DNA from: Bacteroidia bacterium
GTDB taxonomy: Bacteria; Bacteroidota; Bacteroidia; J057
Assembly: GCA_030430205.1 (NCBI GenBank)
Contig: JAUIGE010000033.1
Span: 1-64,000, forward strand
Length of the DNA: 64,000 nt
Direction: 5' to 3'
The notes beneath the pieces were generated by a model. That model saw nothing but the letters and a program-made list of their open reading frames with translations. It was not told where the DNA came from and searched no databases. A program made the position numbers and the translations under genes. Shown here one piece after another: positions 8,405-18,900 of the stretch (position 1 is its first letter; every line of letters begins with the position of its first letter).

Positions 8405-9730
8405 ATGACTATGAATTCATTTCACAAGCTCTCCCGTTTATTGCTTGCCACCCTTGTGCTGGCAGCTATGGCGCTGCAAGGCTGCGTGCGCGACAAGTGC
8501 GACATGAACATCTCCTATATGGAGTACACTCCTGTCTACATGGACTCTGACGAGTTCAAAAACGCCGCTACCGTAGAAGCTCCACGGGAGCTCAAGAACC
8601 CAGGCAAAATCTATGTAAAGGACGATGTCCTTTTCATCAATGAGGTCGCCAAAGGCGTCCATGTCTTTGACAACAGCGATCCCGCCAACCCGATGCCTTT
8701 GGCATTTTTGAATGCCCCAGGCAACTATGACATCGCAGCCAACTGCGATAAACTCTACCTCGACAGCTCTACAGACCTGCTCGTCTATGACATCAGCAAC
8801 CCTGCGGCTCCTCGTTTTGAGCAGCGCGTAGAAAATGCCCTGCCGCATATTATCTACTACCAGGGCTATCAGGCTGATCCAGAGAAAGGCATTGTCATTG
8901 AGTGGACACCCGATCTCAAGACCGTTCCTTATGCTTGTGATGGCAATATGTCTGATGTCATCATGATGAACCAATTCAGCATCCAGCCTGCTATCGATCC
9001 TGCACCGACTTTGGATCAAACCAACTTTGCAGGACGCTCTGCTGTGAATCCAGCGACTCCTGGTCAGGCAGGCTCTATGTCCCGCTTTGCAGTTCAAAAC
9101 GATCGCCTGTATGTAGTGACTTCTGAGGACCTGCGTGTCTATGATGTGACAGCTTGTGCTGTTCCTTCTTTTGTACAGACCGTAGCTATTGAGAGCTGGG
9201 GCGGAGAAGCAGAGACTATCTTTGCTTTGGATAATCTGCTGCTCATCGGTTCTACCAGCGGTATGTTTATCTATGATACACAAGATCCCAACGATCCCTC
9301 TTTCCTTTCTGTTTTCCAGCATGTTACCTCATGCGACCCTGTAGTTTCCGACGGCCAATTTGCCTATGTAACGCTACGCTCAGAAGGCAACGCCAGCCGT
9401 TGCCAGGGCTGGACCAACCAGCTTGATGTCCTCGACATCAGCAATCCCCGCAATCCGATGCTGGTACGTACGTACCAGATGACCAAGCCCGCAGGGCTGG
9501 GGATAGATGGCGACAAGCTTTTCGTCTGTGACGGAGATGCCGGCCTCAAAGTCTATGACGCCAACAACCCACAGAACCTGGCTCAAATCCAGCATTTCAG
9601 TGATGTACATGCCATGGATGTCATTCCTAATAACGGCCTGCTCATTATGGTAGGCGATGACGGCATCGTACAATACAATTATGACGCTTCCAATGAGTTG
9701 ACCAAACTCAGCACGATCAAGGTACAATAA
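8405..9730 (+). CDS. LVIVD-repeat lipoprotein
   Basis: 441-aa predicted lipoprotein. The signal peptide ends in the lipobox LQGC (Cys about residue 27). The mature part is built of beta-propeller-like repeats of the LVIVD type: KIYVKDDVLFINEVAKGVHV, DKLYLDSSTDLLVYDISNPA, RLYVVTSEDLRVYDV, LLLIGSTSGMFIYDTQDPN, QLDVLDISNPRNPMLVRTY, KLFVCDGDAGLKVYDANNPQ. Known LVIVD proteins are surface or periplasmic, with unassigned ligands. It is a single-gene unit closed by a strong terminator at 9759. An alternative start at 8411 would shorten it by two residues. Confidence 0.85.
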   Translation: MTMNSFHKLSRLLLATLVLAAMALQGCVRDKCDMNISYMEYTPVYMDSDEFKNAATVEAPRELKNPGKIYVKDDVLFINEVAKGVHVFDNSDPANPMPLAFLNAPGNYDIAANCDKLYLDSSTDLLVYDISNPAAPRFEQRVENALPHIIYYQGYQADPEKGIVIEWTPDLKTVPYACDGNMSDVIMMNQFSIQPAIDPAPTLDQTNFAGRSAVNPATPGQAGSMSRFAVQNDRLYVVTSEDLRVYDVTACAVPSFVQTVAIESWGGEAETIFALDNLLLIGSTSGMFIYDTQDPNDPSFLSVFQHVTSCDPVVSDGQFAYVTLRSEGNASRCQGWTNQLDVLDISNPRNPMLVRTYQMTKPAGLGIDGDKLFVCDGDAGLKVYDANNPQNLAQIQHFSDVHAMDVIPNNGLLIMVGDDGIVQYNYDASNELTKLSTIKVQ

Positions 9731-9758
9731 GAACCCTTTTCAATCTATTTTCTTTTCT

Positions 9759-9789
9759 GGGCAACTGTATAGGCAGTTGCCCTTTTTTT
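9759..9789 (+). terminator. Rho-independent terminator
   Basis: Nine-bp stem GGGCAACTG (9759-9767) / CAGTTGCCC (9774-9782) followed by seven T residues. It terminates the LVIVD gene just before the permease gene. Confidence 0.9.
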
Positions 9790-9827
9790 GTACCTTCATT
9801 TTTCATCCCAAAAACTCAACCTGGACT

Positions 9828-11150
9828 TTGACTACTCCCGACCACATCAAACGCCGCCCCTGGAGCTGGATACCCTCCCTTTATTATGTAGAAGGATTGC
9901 CCTATCTGATGGTAGTGGTGATCACATCTACGATGTACATAAGGCTCGGCATCTCCAATGCGGAGATGGCGCTCTACACCGGCAGCCTGTATTTACCCTG
10001 GGTTCTCAAACCCTTTTGGAGTCCGGTAGTGGATCTTTTGCGCAGCAAGCGGGAGTGGGTGGTCGCCACCCAACTGGCGATGGCGCTGGGTCTGGCTGGG
10101 GTTGCCTTTTTTTTGCCGGGCGAAAATTTCTTTTACTTCACGATTGCCTGTTTTTGGGTGGTGGCTTTCAGCTCAGCCACCCATGACATCGCAGCCGATG
10201 GCTACTATATGCTGGCGCTTCGCCAGGATCAGCAGTCTTTTTTTGTCGGCATACGCACGACCTTTTATCGCTTCGCGATGCTGACCGAGGGCATCCTGCT
10301 CGGCATAGCCGGTTGGCTGGAATATCGCATGGAAAGGCCTATGGCCTGGAGTGTCGTCCTGGCCGGTGTGGCCGGCTTTATCGCGCTGGGCGCTATTTAC
10401 CATGCCTTTATTTTGCCCCAAGTCGAAAACCCTCAAAAGCAGACCTTCCAATCCGTTTTTAAGGGATATGGGAAAATCATGAGCAGTTTTTTTACCCGAA
10501 AAAAAATGATTCCCATCCTCGGCTTTCTCCTACTCTACCGACTCGGAGAAGCACAATTGTCAAAAATGGCTTCGCCCTTTTTCCTGGCTGATGTCGCCGA
10601 TGGAGGCCTGAGCCTCGCGACCGAAGAAGTCGGCTTCGTCAAAGGCATTATAGGTATCATTACCCTCATCATAGGGGGGCTCCTGGGGGGCATACTCGTT
10701 TCCAGGCACGGCCTGAAACGCTGGCTCTGGTGGATGATGCTCGCCATCAATCTCCCCAACATTTTGTACATCATGCTTGCCATCACCCAACCCGATAATC
10801 TGTGGTACATAGCAGCAGCTGTAGGGATAGAACAATTCGGCTATGGCTTTGGCTTCACCGCCTATGTCATGTACCTGATCTACCTGGCAGATGGCCCGCA
10901 TAAGACCGCCCACTACGCCATAGGAACAGGTTTCATGGCTGCCGGCATGATGCTGCCGGGCATGGTCAGCGGCTATATGCAGGAATGGTTGGGCTACACC
11001 CACTTCTTTATCTGGGTGGTGATCGCTACCATTCCGGCCTTTTTATTTGCAGCCTATATTCCTTTAGAAAAAGATTTTGGCAAAAATAAAACAGGGCCCG
11101 AAGATCCTTTAGCAGAAAAAATAAAAGACATTGGAAAAGACAAGGATTGA
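9828..11150 (+). CDS. AmpG-like MFS muropeptide permease
   Basis: Inner-membrane major facilitator with about 12 hydrophobic segments and the AmpG/PAT-type start (SLYYVEGLPYLMVVVITSTM; LYTGSLYLPWVLKPFWSPVVD; SSATHDIAADGYYM). It probably imports anhydro-muropeptides, because it overlaps a NagZ-like gene by 20 bp. The start is uncertain: no ATG precedes the first membrane segment. TTG at 9828 gives LTTPDHIKRRPWSWIPS; the longer TTG at 9777 would lie inside the upstream terminator. The C-terminus is a charged cytoplasmic tail (KKTGPEDPLAEKIKDIG-like). Other PAT-family solutes remain possible. Confidence 0.8.
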   Translation: MTTPDHIKRRPWSWIPSLYYVEGLPYLMVVVITSTMYIRLGISNAEMALYTGSLYLPWVLKPFWSPVVDLLRSKREWVVATQLAMALGLAGVAFFLPGENFFYFTIACFWVVAFSSATHDIAADGYYMLALRQDQQSFFVGIRTTFYRFAMLTEGILLGIAGWLEYRMERPMAWSVVLAGVAGFIALGAIYHAFILPQVENPQKQTFQSVFKGYGKIMSSFFTRKKMIPILGFLLLYRLGEAQLSKMASPFFLADVADGGLSLATEEVGFVKGIIGIITLIIGGLLGGILVSRHGLKRWLWWMMLAINLPNILYIMLAITQPDNLWYIAAAVGIEQFGYGFGFTAYVMYLIYLADGPHKTAHYAIGTGFMAAGMMLPGMVSGYMQEWLGYTHFFIWVVIATIPAFLFAAYIPLEKDFGKNKTGPEDPLAEKIKDIGKDKD

Positions 11151-12726
11151 CAAAAAGGCTGAAGAAGCCTGGATAGACGATATGATGGCGCAGCTGCGCC
11201 CCGAGCAGCGCATCGCACAGCTTCTGCACGTCCCCGCCTGGTCCAACCGTGGACCGGAGCATGAAGCAGAACTGCTTCGGCTTGTCGAAGCCTATGCCAT
11301 AGGCGGCATCATCTTCTTCCAGGGAACGGCCCGCAGGCAGGCCGGGATGTGCAACCGCCTGCAGGCAGCGGCTCAGGTGCCGCTATTCATCTCCATAGAT
11401 GGAGAATGGGGCCTCGCCATGCGGCTCGAAGATACCCTGGCATTTCCCTATGCCGTGACGCTCGGCGCTATCCAGGATGAGGCGCTCATCTACGCCTGCG
11501 GCCAGGCGATCGGCCGCCAATGCCGCCGTCTCGGCATTCATATCAACCACGCCCCCGTCGTGGACATCAATACCGAAGCCGCCAATCCTGTGATTGGCTT
11601 CCGTGCTTTTGGCTCGGAGCCGGAGCGCATCGCCCGGCAGGCTGTGGCTTTCCTGAAAGGCCAGCAGGACGCTGGCGTCATGGCTGTCGCCAAGCATTTC
11701 CCCGGCCACGGGGATACAGCGGTGGATTCGCACCTGGCTCTGCCGCTGCTCAGGCATGACCTCAGGCGCTTTCGCGAGTGGGAATGGTATCCTTTTCAGC
11801 AAACATTTGAAGCGGGCGTAGGCGGGGTCATGGTGGCACATCTGGCTGTGCCTGCACTCGAAGCAGACGAATCTTTGCCCGCATCCCTTTCGCCCACTGT
11901 AATCGGGCAGTATCTGCGAGAGGAGTTGGGCTTTGAAGGTCTCGTTTTTTCAGATGCTTTGAATATGAAAGGCGCTACCGGCCGATACGAGCAGGGCGAA
12001 GGCGATGTGCTGGCTGTGAAAGCAGGCCATGATGTGCTGGTCTATGTGGAAGATGTCCCTGCGGCGGTAGCCAGTATTCGGGCCGCTATAGACAGAGGAG
12101 AGATAAGTCAGGAGGAAATTGACCGGCGCGTGCGCAGGCAGCTTGCGGCAAAATATGCCGCAGGGATGGCCCTGCGGGCACCCATCCAACTGGATCAGTT
12201 GGAGGAGGACTTGCACAGTGGCGCGGATCAGGAACTGATCCGACTGCTTTTCCAGCAGGCAGCTACGCTGCTGGGGGAGGATAACTCTATGCTTCCGCTT
12301 CAGGAAGCGGAGAAGTTCAGTTTTGTGGTTTTTTCCAAAGAAAAAAACACCTTCTGGCAGACAGCCTTTCCACAAGCCCATCACTTTGTGATTGAGCAGG
12401 CTGATCAACATGTTTTGAAAAAGCTAAGGCAAGAGTTGAAGGGAACAGAGAAACTGATCATTTCCTTACATGGGCTTCTCCCAAAAGCGGGCCTTAACTT
12501 TGGATTGGATAAAAAAATTGTGGAAAATGTAGAGGAATTGCTTGCGGAATTTCCCACGGTCTTATTGTTGCCCTGCAATCCTTATGTATTAGGTAAAATA
12601 GGGATTGAAAACGCAAAATCAGTCCTTTTGCTATACGAAGATCGCCTGGAAGCCTGGGAGGCAGGAGCGAATATTTTACAAGGAAATATGCCTGCTTATG
12701 GCCGCTTATCCATCAAGCCCTCATAA
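11131..12726 (+). CDS. nagZ: Glycoside hydrolase family 3, beta-N-acetylhexosaminidase (NagZ-like)
   Basis: 531-aa cytoplasmic-looking GH3 enzyme with no signal peptide. The (beta/alpha)8 domain spans about residues 20-330, with IDGEWGLAMR, the NagZ signature KHFPGHGDT (K188-T196, including the catalytic-loop His) and the nucleophile region SDALNMKGA (Asp275). Residues ~360-531 are a reduced GH3 C-terminal-like domain. It should cleave GlcNAc from anhydro-muropeptides. It starts at TTG 11131, 20 bp inside the AmpG-like gene, so translation is probably coupled; together they suggest peptidoglycan recycling. It lacks the beta-lactamase fusion found in some larger Bacteroidota GH3 proteins. Confidence 0.85.
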   Translation: MEKTRIDKKAEEAWIDDMMAQLRPEQRIAQLLHVPAWSNRGPEHEAELLRLVEAYAIGGIIFFQGTARRQAGMCNRLQAAAQVPLFISIDGEWGLAMRLEDTLAFPYAVTLGAIQDEALIYACGQAIGRQCRRLGIHINHAPVVDINTEAANPVIGFRAFGSEPERIARQAVAFLKGQQDAGVMAVAKHFPGHGDTAVDSHLALPLLRHDLRRFREWEWYPFQQTFEAGVGGVMVAHLAVPALEADESLPASLSPTVIGQYLREELGFEGLVFSDALNMKGATGRYEQGEGDVLAVKAGHDVLVYVEDVPAAVASIRAAIDRGEISQEEIDRRVRRQLAAKYAAGMALRAPIQLDQLEEDLHSGADQELIRLLFQQAATLLGEDNSMLPLQEAEKFSFVVFSKEKNTFWQTAFPQAHHFVIEQADQHVLKKLRQELKGTEKLIISLHGLLPKAGLNFGLDKKIVENVEELLAEFPTVLLLPCNPYVLGKIGIENAKSVLLLYEDRLEAWEAGANILQGNMPAYGRLSIKPS

Positions 12727-12788
12727 AAAAAGCGCCATCCCTGTATAGGCAGAAATGACGCAAATAGAAAATAGGTGTGTTGTTACCC

Positions 12789-12815
12789 CGAGGGAAATTC
12801 AGACCCTCGTTATTT
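12789..12815 (+). other. Weak hairpin in the 215-bp leader before the giant protein
   Basis: CGAGGG (12789-12794) pairs with CCCTCG (12804-12809), followed only by TTATTTAA. It could be a weak terminator for the nagZ-like gene. Otherwise the stretch 12727-12941 shows no gene. TACATTTA at 12894 resembles a -7 element but lacks a well-spaced TTG. Confidence 0.3.
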
Positions 12816-12941
12816 AATGAAGTAGTATTAGTTGGCTAACGTAGCTCGCCCAAAATTGGTGGCGTGCCTCTCCTTTTGTCACTGATAATTATCTACATTT
12901 ATGATCCTTTTTTAACAACTCTCTATTTAATCTATTTTACA

Positions 12942-15900
12942 ATGAAGAAAACGCTACTACTACCATGGATCATGGTATGTCTCTCTCTCGGGCTCTTTAG
13001 TCTGGGACAAGCTCAGGTAAGTCTGCCTTTCTGGGAAGACTTTGAAGGAGGAAGCCCTGCGACTACCTTTACCACCAATCAGGTAGTTATAAACGGCCTG
13101 GCAGGCACGGGATATGCCTGGTCTTACAACAAAACACTGGAAGGAAGATTGCGCATGCGCGCATGGCAGGATTGGGGAGTGACCACCCCTTTCACCACAA
13201 GTGGCAACCATGCCATCACCCTGGATGATACCGTCGGCAATACAATAGTATCTGTCAACGACCTCATCCTGACGATCAATATGAGCAACTATACAGGCAG
13301 CCAGGTCATAGAAATGGATTTCAATTTCGCTCATCATGGCGAAGAACCCCATGCCAACGACCGCGTCTTCATCCGGGGAAGTATCACCAGTGCCTGGATT
13401 ACCTTATACAACCTCAATGCTAACCAGCCTGCCGTAGGTGTTTGGGCAAATGTAAAAGGCCTCGATCTGGACTCCGTGCTCTCGGCTAATAGCCAGAGTT
13501 TCAGCGCCACAACCCAAATTCGTTTTGGACAGCAGGATGATTTTGGGGCCGACGATGCCACTTTCTCAGATGGATATAGCTTTGATGATGTCAAAATCTA
13601 CCAATTGTCGGATGCTTCTGCGGCAGCTTTTGCTGTAACCAGCCCTATGTCTGGATGTGGGATGGGTCTAGATACCATTTGCTTCAATTATCAGAATGTA
13701 GGTGCCATGGCCTTTGACTCTGCTATGGTTTTCTATAGCATCAATGGCGGTACGCCCATCGCTGAGCTGGATACCAGCAACCTGAACCCTGGGGATCAGG
13801 CGACCTATTGTTTTGCGGCTCTGGGAAATTTTTCTGTAGTGGGTAATTATACCCTGCGCGTATGGGTGCAGGCTCCCGGTGATACTTTGCCAGCAGATGA
13901 CACGACCACTATTGTCATAAGCAATATTCCCCTTATCAACACCTTTCCTCATTTTGAGAATTTTGAAAGCGGTGCCAATGGCTGGATAGCTGGCGGTATG
14001 AACTCCAGCTGGGCGCTGACGACGCCAGCCAATGCCACCATACAAGGTGCTGCATCAGGCATCAATTCCTGGGTGACAAATGCCACAGGCTTTTACAATT
14101 CTGACGAAAATTCTTTTGTACAAAGCCCTTGTCTGGACTTTAGTACCATATTTAACCCCCGCATCTGCTTCAGTATATGGTGGAATGCAGAATTCAGCTG
14201 GGATGGAGCTGCTTTGCAAAGCTCCATAGATGGCGGATTGACCTGGCAATTGGTGGGCACATTCAATGGTGCTAATGGAGACCCTGCGAACTGGTATACA
14301 GATAATGGGATTGCGGGTAATCCGGGTGGCCAGCAAATGGGGTGGTCCGGGCGCGCATCCTCTGGCGATGGCAGCAATGGATATGTACTCGCTCAGCATG
14401 ATTTGCTGAATCTGGGCGGGCAGTCTTCTGTCATCCTTCGGGTCGCCTTTGGCTCAGATGGCATCATCGAAGATGATGGTTTTGCATTTGATGATGTGCT
14501 CATTTTTGAAAAACCTGCATCTGATGCTTCTGCGGTTGCTGTACTTTCTCCTGGGAGTGCATGTAACCTGGGCTTGGATACCGTTCGTTTTGCCTACAAT
14601 AATACCGGCATAGCCGCCTTTGACTCCGCTATGCTTAGCTTTCAGGTAGATGGTGGTACCATTACGACAGAAATAGATACGACCACCCTGATGCCAGGAG
14701 ATACCGCTGTATATACTTTCACCGGACTGGCCAACCTCGCTGGCGTAGGCGCCCATACGATAAAAGCCTGGGTTTCTGCCCCCAACGATCAGCTTCCTTT
14801 TAAGGATACCCTCAACATCACGGTCAACAATATCCCTGAGATCAGCAGCTTTCCCTACCTGGAAGATTTCGAATCCGGTCCGGGAGGATGGACTACGGGA
14901 GGCCTTGCCTCCTCCTGGCAATTGGGTTTGCCGCGCGCTACGGTCATTGATACAGCAGCTTCAGGCGTAAAGGCATGGATGACCGACACCGCTTCTTTCT
15001 ACAATCTCAATGAAAACTCTTTTGTCGAAAGTCCATGTTTTGACCTGACAAGCCTGACCCTGCCGGTGATGGCCATGAATATTTGGTGGGACAGCGATAT
15101 TTTTGACGGTGCCAATATTGATTATTCACTGGATGGCGGCATGAGCTGGTCCATTTTGGGAGCTTTTGGCAATCCCAATAATTGGTACAACAAAAACAAC
15201 CTCTTTGGTTTCCCGGGCGGATCTCTTGAAGGTTGGGGAGGGCCTCCCGGCAGCGGCGGCTGGGTGCGTGCCGAGCGTCAATTGCCTAGCCTTGCAGGCG
15301 AGCCCAATGTCCGATTCCGAATAAACTTTGGTGAAGATGGTTTTGACAATACCCCTAACGGTTTTGCTTTTGACGATTTTGAACTCTATCAGCAACCCCC
15401 GATAGATGGCCAAATCATCGCAGTGACAGACCCTCTCTCCAACTGCTCCATTGGCATGGATACCGTTTGTATTTCTTACTTCAACAATGGTTCTGTTGCT
15501 TTTGATTCAGCTTATGTTTCTTACCGCATCAATGGCGGAACCATCGTCACAGAACGTGATACGCTGAGGCTTCAGCCTGGCGATACCGTTCAGTATTGCT
15601 TCTCTACATTGGGCAACTTCACTGCTGTAGGTAGTTATCAGGTACGTGCCTGGATTACGGTTCCCGGAGATATCCAGGGATCAAATGACACCACTGTTAC
15701 GACCATTCAAAATGTTGTTTCCATCTCCTCATTTCCCCATGATCAGGATTTTGAGAACGGCCCTGCGGGCTGGACAAGTGGTGGAGTTGCCAACAGCTGG
15801 CAGCTGGGTCGCCCGGTGGGTCCCACCATTAACTCTGCTGCCTCAGGCGTTTACGCCTGGGTGACAGATACATCTGGTTTTTATAACAACAATGAAAACT

Positions 15901-18900
15901 CTTATGTCATTAGCCCTTGCTTTGACTTCTCGGGCCTTTTCTTGCCGATATTGGAAGTGAACATCTGGTGGGAATCTGAAACATCCTGGGATGGCACAGT
16001 CCTCCAGTCCTCCATAGACGGTGGCCAGACCTGGGCCAATGTAGGGAAAATAGGCGACCTCAACTGGTATACAGATACCACGATTGATGGCAACCCTGGC
16101 GGACAGCAACATGGCTGGACAAATACTGTTGGGGGCATCAGCAGCGGTGGCTGGGTAAGAGGGATGCAGGTAGTGAGATCGCTCAGCGGTCAGCCCCGGG
16201 TGCGTTTCCGCTTTGCTTTCGGCTCAGACGGTTCTGTCAATACCCATGATGGGTTTGCTTTCGATGATTTCAGCATACGGGAGTCTCCTGCCATAGATGC
16301 GCAGACCCTCAATGTGCTTGCACCAGTCTCTGGCTGTGGCCTGGGTACAGAGCAAGTCGGCTTCCGCTACACCAATGGCGGTATCACCGCTTTTGACTCA
16401 GCAGAGGTTTCCTACTCTGTCAATGGTGGCATGACGGTCACGGAAATTGACCCACGGGTCATCAATCCCGGCGATACGGTTATTTATCCATTTACTGCGC
16501 TTTACAATTTCTCTACGCCAGGCAATTACAATATTCTCATTGTTGTAAAAGTGGTTGGGGATTCGGTAAATTTTAACGATACCCTGAGGTATGTGGTGAG
16601 CAGCGTTCCCAATATCTCTACCTTTCCACACCTCGAGGACTTCGAGTCCGGTCCTGGCGGCTGGACAGCCGGAGGCAATGGCAAATGGCAATGGGGCTTG
16701 CCGCGAGGATCTGTAATAGGCTCGGCAGCTTCAGGTATAAAAGCCTGGATGACAGACACGCTTTCAAATTACAAAAACAGCGAATGCTCCTTTGTCCTGA
16801 GTCCCTGCTTCGATTTTAGCGCCCTTTCCTTACCGCTTGTTCGGGCAAATATATGGGTGCATTCTGAGGATAGTTGGGATGGCACCGTCCTTCAGGCAAC
16901 TACAGACAGTGGGTTGACCTGGACTACCATTGGCGCATTTGGAGATCCTTTCAACTGGTATAATGACCCCAGCATTACAGGCCTCTCTGGCTGTCTGGGC
17001 AATGGCCCGGGTTGGACAGACGCTATCATGACAGGCTATGTCTCTGCACAGCATGAGCTGGCTTTCCTTGCCGGAGAGCCCGATGTGCGTTTTCGCTTTT
17101 TCTTTGGCTCGGATGCTTCTGTCAATACCTATGATGGCTTTGCTTTCGATGATTTCGAAATTGAAGATGTTCCCCCCAACAATGTGGGCGTAGTTCAAAT
17201 CCTTTCTCCTAAAACAGGCCAGTGTGGAGATAGCTCAACTGTGGTTTCTGTAGTTATAAGGAATTATGGCTCTTCGGACCAACATACTTTCCCCATCCGA
17301 TTTGATGCAGATACAGGCAATACTTCCTATGCTACCATCAATTATACCTACAGTGATACCCTGGATCCCGGCACACTTGACACAGTGATTCTCGGCACCC
17401 TAAATACCTTTGCAGGTGGCACATTTAACTTTACGGCTTATTCCTTATTGGCCAATGATTCTGATAGAAGCAATGACAGCACGAGCCGTTTGAATGTCAT
17501 CATTCAACCTCTACCTCTAGCTCCTATAGCTTCAGATACCACCATCTGTGGAGCAGCTACGGTGAGCCTGTCGGTTCTTGTGGATACCCAATACAATTAT
17601 ACCTGGTATGATGCAGCTACCGGAGGAAATATCCTCGCAGACTCGACACATCTCGTTGCCAATATAAGCGGAGACACGACTTTCTTCGTAGAGGCTCGCG
17701 CCGGGACAGGGGGTTCTTGTATCCGCATTACAGAAGCAGAATTGGGAGCCACTGATTTTGTAGAAATTCAAAACCTGAGCAGCCAACCCATAGACGCCAC
17801 AGGCTATGTCGTCGCCGTGAGTAATTCCTATTCGGATATTGGTCTGGTCAACACCATTTTGTGGAACCTCGGCAACATGAATGGCGGGCAGATCCTGTTT
17901 AGGGATGACGATCCTGGCAGCGCCCAGTATTGGGGAAATAACCTCTTCTTCAATCCGGGAGCTTTCCCGGGATTTGCGGGTTGGGTCATGATCCTTGACA
18001 ATGCAGGTACTGTGGTAGATGCTGTATTTTGGGGATGGGAAGCCAGTGATATTGCTTCCATCAATACGACCATCAATGGCTATAGCGTCACAGGGGCTGA
18101 TATTCCCTGGACAGGTGATGGCGTTGACGTCTCAGCCATGCCAGGGAGCCATATTGAACTTCAGGGCAATGCCGAGTCAAATGATCTCACAGACTGGAAC
18201 AATCTGCAGGTCAATAGTACACCAGGTACACAAAGCAGCAACCTTTCCCTCCCTTATAGCTGCGGAGGCGGATGCCCCAGCTTGCGTACACCTCTGCGGG
18301 TGCTGATTCGTCCATTCCTGGTCAATCTTGGACAGGACCGCGCCGTATGTGAAGGTGCCAACATCAATGGTACGACAGCCGGAGCTGCTTCCTATCTGTG
18401 GAGTACTTCAGACACCACATCTTCCATCAATGCAAATGTATCTGGCCAGTATGTATTGGCAGTTACCAGTATAGACGGTTGTGTGGGAACAGATACGATC
18501 AACCTGCTGGTGCAGCCCTTGCCTATAGTCAATATTGGCCCGGCAGATACGGCAGGTTGTGGATCCGTCCTGCTGGATGCCGGCAATCCTGGTGCTCAGT
18601 ATGCCTGGTCCAATGGAGGACAAGCTCAAACCCAGCTTTTCACTGCCAATGGCACCTATTCCGTCAATGTGACCAACCCTTCTGGCTGTACGGCCTCTGA
18701 TACCATCAATGTGAATATTCTGCCGGAGCCGCTGGTCAACCTTGGACCCGATGTGACCGGTTGTGATGAGGCAACACTGGATGCAGGGGCTTTCCCGGCG
18801 GGTTATACCTTCCTGTGGAATACAAATGCCACGACACAGACTATCAGGGTCACACAGACAAACCAATATTCAGTTACTGTAACTGATACTGCCGGTTGCC

